A stretch of DNA of 64,000 nucleotides from Microbacterium aurugineum. Lineage in GTDB: Bacteria; Actinomycetota; Actinomycetes; Actinomycetales; Microbacteriaceae. The stretch lies in contig NZ_CP078078.1 of NCBI RefSeq assembly GCF_023101205.1, forward strand, positions 930,001 to 994,000, read 5' to 3'. The notes below the pieces were generated by a model. It was not told the origin of the DNA. It searched no databases and saw only the letters and a program-made list of their open reading frames with translations. Shown piece by piece: positions 63,167 through 64,000 of this stretch (positions are counted from its first letter, which is position 1; each line of letters opens with the position of its first letter). The position numbers and the translations under genes are program-made.

Positions 63167-64000
63167 ATGACAACGGATGTCACTGACACCGGTCTCGGGA
63201 CGATCCGAACCGGGATCCTGGGCGGAGGGTTCATGGCCCGCGTGCATCGCACCGCGGCCCGCGACGCCGGAGGAGAACTGCGCGCGGTCGCCACCCGATC
63301 CGCGGCCGGAGGGCGCGATGCGGCGAACGCCCTCGGCGCGGAGAGGGCGGAGAGCGATGCGGCCGGCGTGCTCGAGGCCACAGACATCGACGTCGTCCAC
63401 ATCTGCACCCCGAACGCCACACATGCCGACCTCGCGCTCCGGGCACTCCGCGCTGGGAAGCACGTCGTGTGCGAGAAGCCGCTCGCCACGACCGCGCAGG
63501 ACGCCAGGATTCTCGCCGAGACCGCCCAGGCTCGGGGTCGAGTGGCCGCTGTGCCCTTCATCTACCGCTACCACCCGATGGTGCGCGAGGCGAGAGCGCG
63601 GATCGCCCGCGGTGACGCCGGTGACCTGCTCACCCTCGACTGCTCGTATCTTCAAGACTGGATGCTCCTGCCGAGCGACGACGACTGGCGGGTGCGCTCC
63701 GAGTCCGGGGGTGCGTCCCGAGCCTTCGCAGACATCGGCTCGCACCTGTGTGATCTCGTCGAGTTCGTGGCCGGCGAGCGGATCCGCACGCTGAGCGCCC
63801 GCACCCGACGCGTGTTCTCCGAGCGATCGGGGCAGACGGTCGACACCGAGGACATCGTCGCCCTTCTCGTCGAGACCGAGTCCGGTGCCCTGGGCACGCT
63901 CCTCATCTCGCAGATGGCGGCAGGCCGCAAGAACGCCCTCACCCTCGAACTCCACGGCTCGCAGCAGACCCTCCGCTTCGAGCAGGAACGACCCGAGGAG
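63167..64000 (+). CDS. Gfo/Idh/MocA-family oxidoreductase, 3' part missing
   Basis: 278 codons of an open gene cut by the window end. 'IRTGILGGGFMARVHRTAARD' is the nucleotide fold, 'DVVHICTPNATHADLALRAL' and 'GKHVVCEKPLATTAQDARIL' hold the dehydrogenase motif with the EKP lysine. 'SRAFADIGSHLCDLVEFVAG' is the substrate-site helix with the catalytic His. A second sugar/polyol dehydrogenase, divergent from and probably controlled by the ROK repressor. Confidence 0.9.
   Translation, partial: MTTDVTDTGLGTIRTGILGGGFMARVHRTAARDAGGELRAVATRSAAGGRDAANALGAERAESDAAGVLEATDIDVVHICTPNATHADLALRALRAGKHVVCEKPLATTAQDARILAETAQARGRVAAVPFIYRYHPMVREARARIARGDAGDLLTLDCSYLQDWMLLPSDDDWRVRSESGGASRAFADIGSHLCDLVEFVAGERIRTLSARTRRVFSERSGQTVDTEDIVALLVETESGALGTLLISQMAAGRKNALTLELHGSQQTLRFEQERPEE

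Overview
The window is high-GC chromosomal DNA from an actinobacterium, most likely a Microbacterium or close Microbacteriaceae relative. Supporting signs are a C50 carotenoid operon of the decaprenoxanthin/sarcinaxanthin type (idi-crtE-crtB-crtI-crtYe-crtYf-crtEb), Lsr2, an IdeR-like DtxR repressor, class Ib nrdHIEF, and many apparently leaderless genes with a TANNNT box 6-7 nt before the start codon. The organism is inferred from gene content only. || Layout. 1-6.3 kb: the end of a helicase-associated-domain gene (cut by the window edge), a cold-shock protein, an acidic DUF3027 protein, serC, an IdeR-like repressor, an M23 peptidase, a compact transcript with a strong terminator, and an HNH nuclease. 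6.36 kb: tRNA-Arg(CCU). 6.5-15.1 kb: carotenoid operon on the minus strand ending in an MMPL transporter, with a divergent MarR regulator and a good operator between them. 15.1-25.2 kb: Lsr2, a LuxR-type regulator, a cysteine-less alkyltransferase homologue, a very large SF1-helicase-like protein with degenerate ATPase motifs, mscL, FmdB, 5-FTHF cyclo-ligase, galU, a RimJ-type acetyltransferase, a GlpR/SepX-like division protein, and tRNA-Ala(CGC). || 25.2-35.5 kb: an accessory island beside tRNA-Ala. It holds a frameshifted C-terminal remnant of a type III restriction Res subunit, then an overlapping run of an uncharacterised 257-aa protein, a ClpB-like AAA+ ATPase and a 1166-aa SIR2-domain protein. 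A separate 1167-aa protein with an Mrr-like domain and P-loop follows, preceded by two adjacent perfect 14-bp palindromes. A decayed recombinase DNA-binding segment lies at the right edge. This is the best candidate here for an undescribed (probably anti-phage) system. || 35.5-47.5 kb: MFS exporter, then an omega-amino-acid/beta-alanine-type catabolic module (two class III aminotransferases, mmsA, PucR and Lrp regulators), an acyl-CoA dehydrogenase with an alpha/beta hydrolase, and a PfkB sugar kinase with an MFS transporter. 47.5-51.8 kb: nrdHIEF behind a motif-rich control region. 51.8-59.1 kb: small genes including acetyltransferases, an XRE/ImmA pair, an aldo/keto reductase, and a TIGR01777 epimerase coupled to a DUF4166 gene. 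59.2-64 kb: sugar/polyol genes, with TetR divergent from a sugar-phosphate isomerase/oxidoreductase pair and a ROK repressor divergent from a second Gfo/Idh/MocA oxidoreductase cut by the window end.
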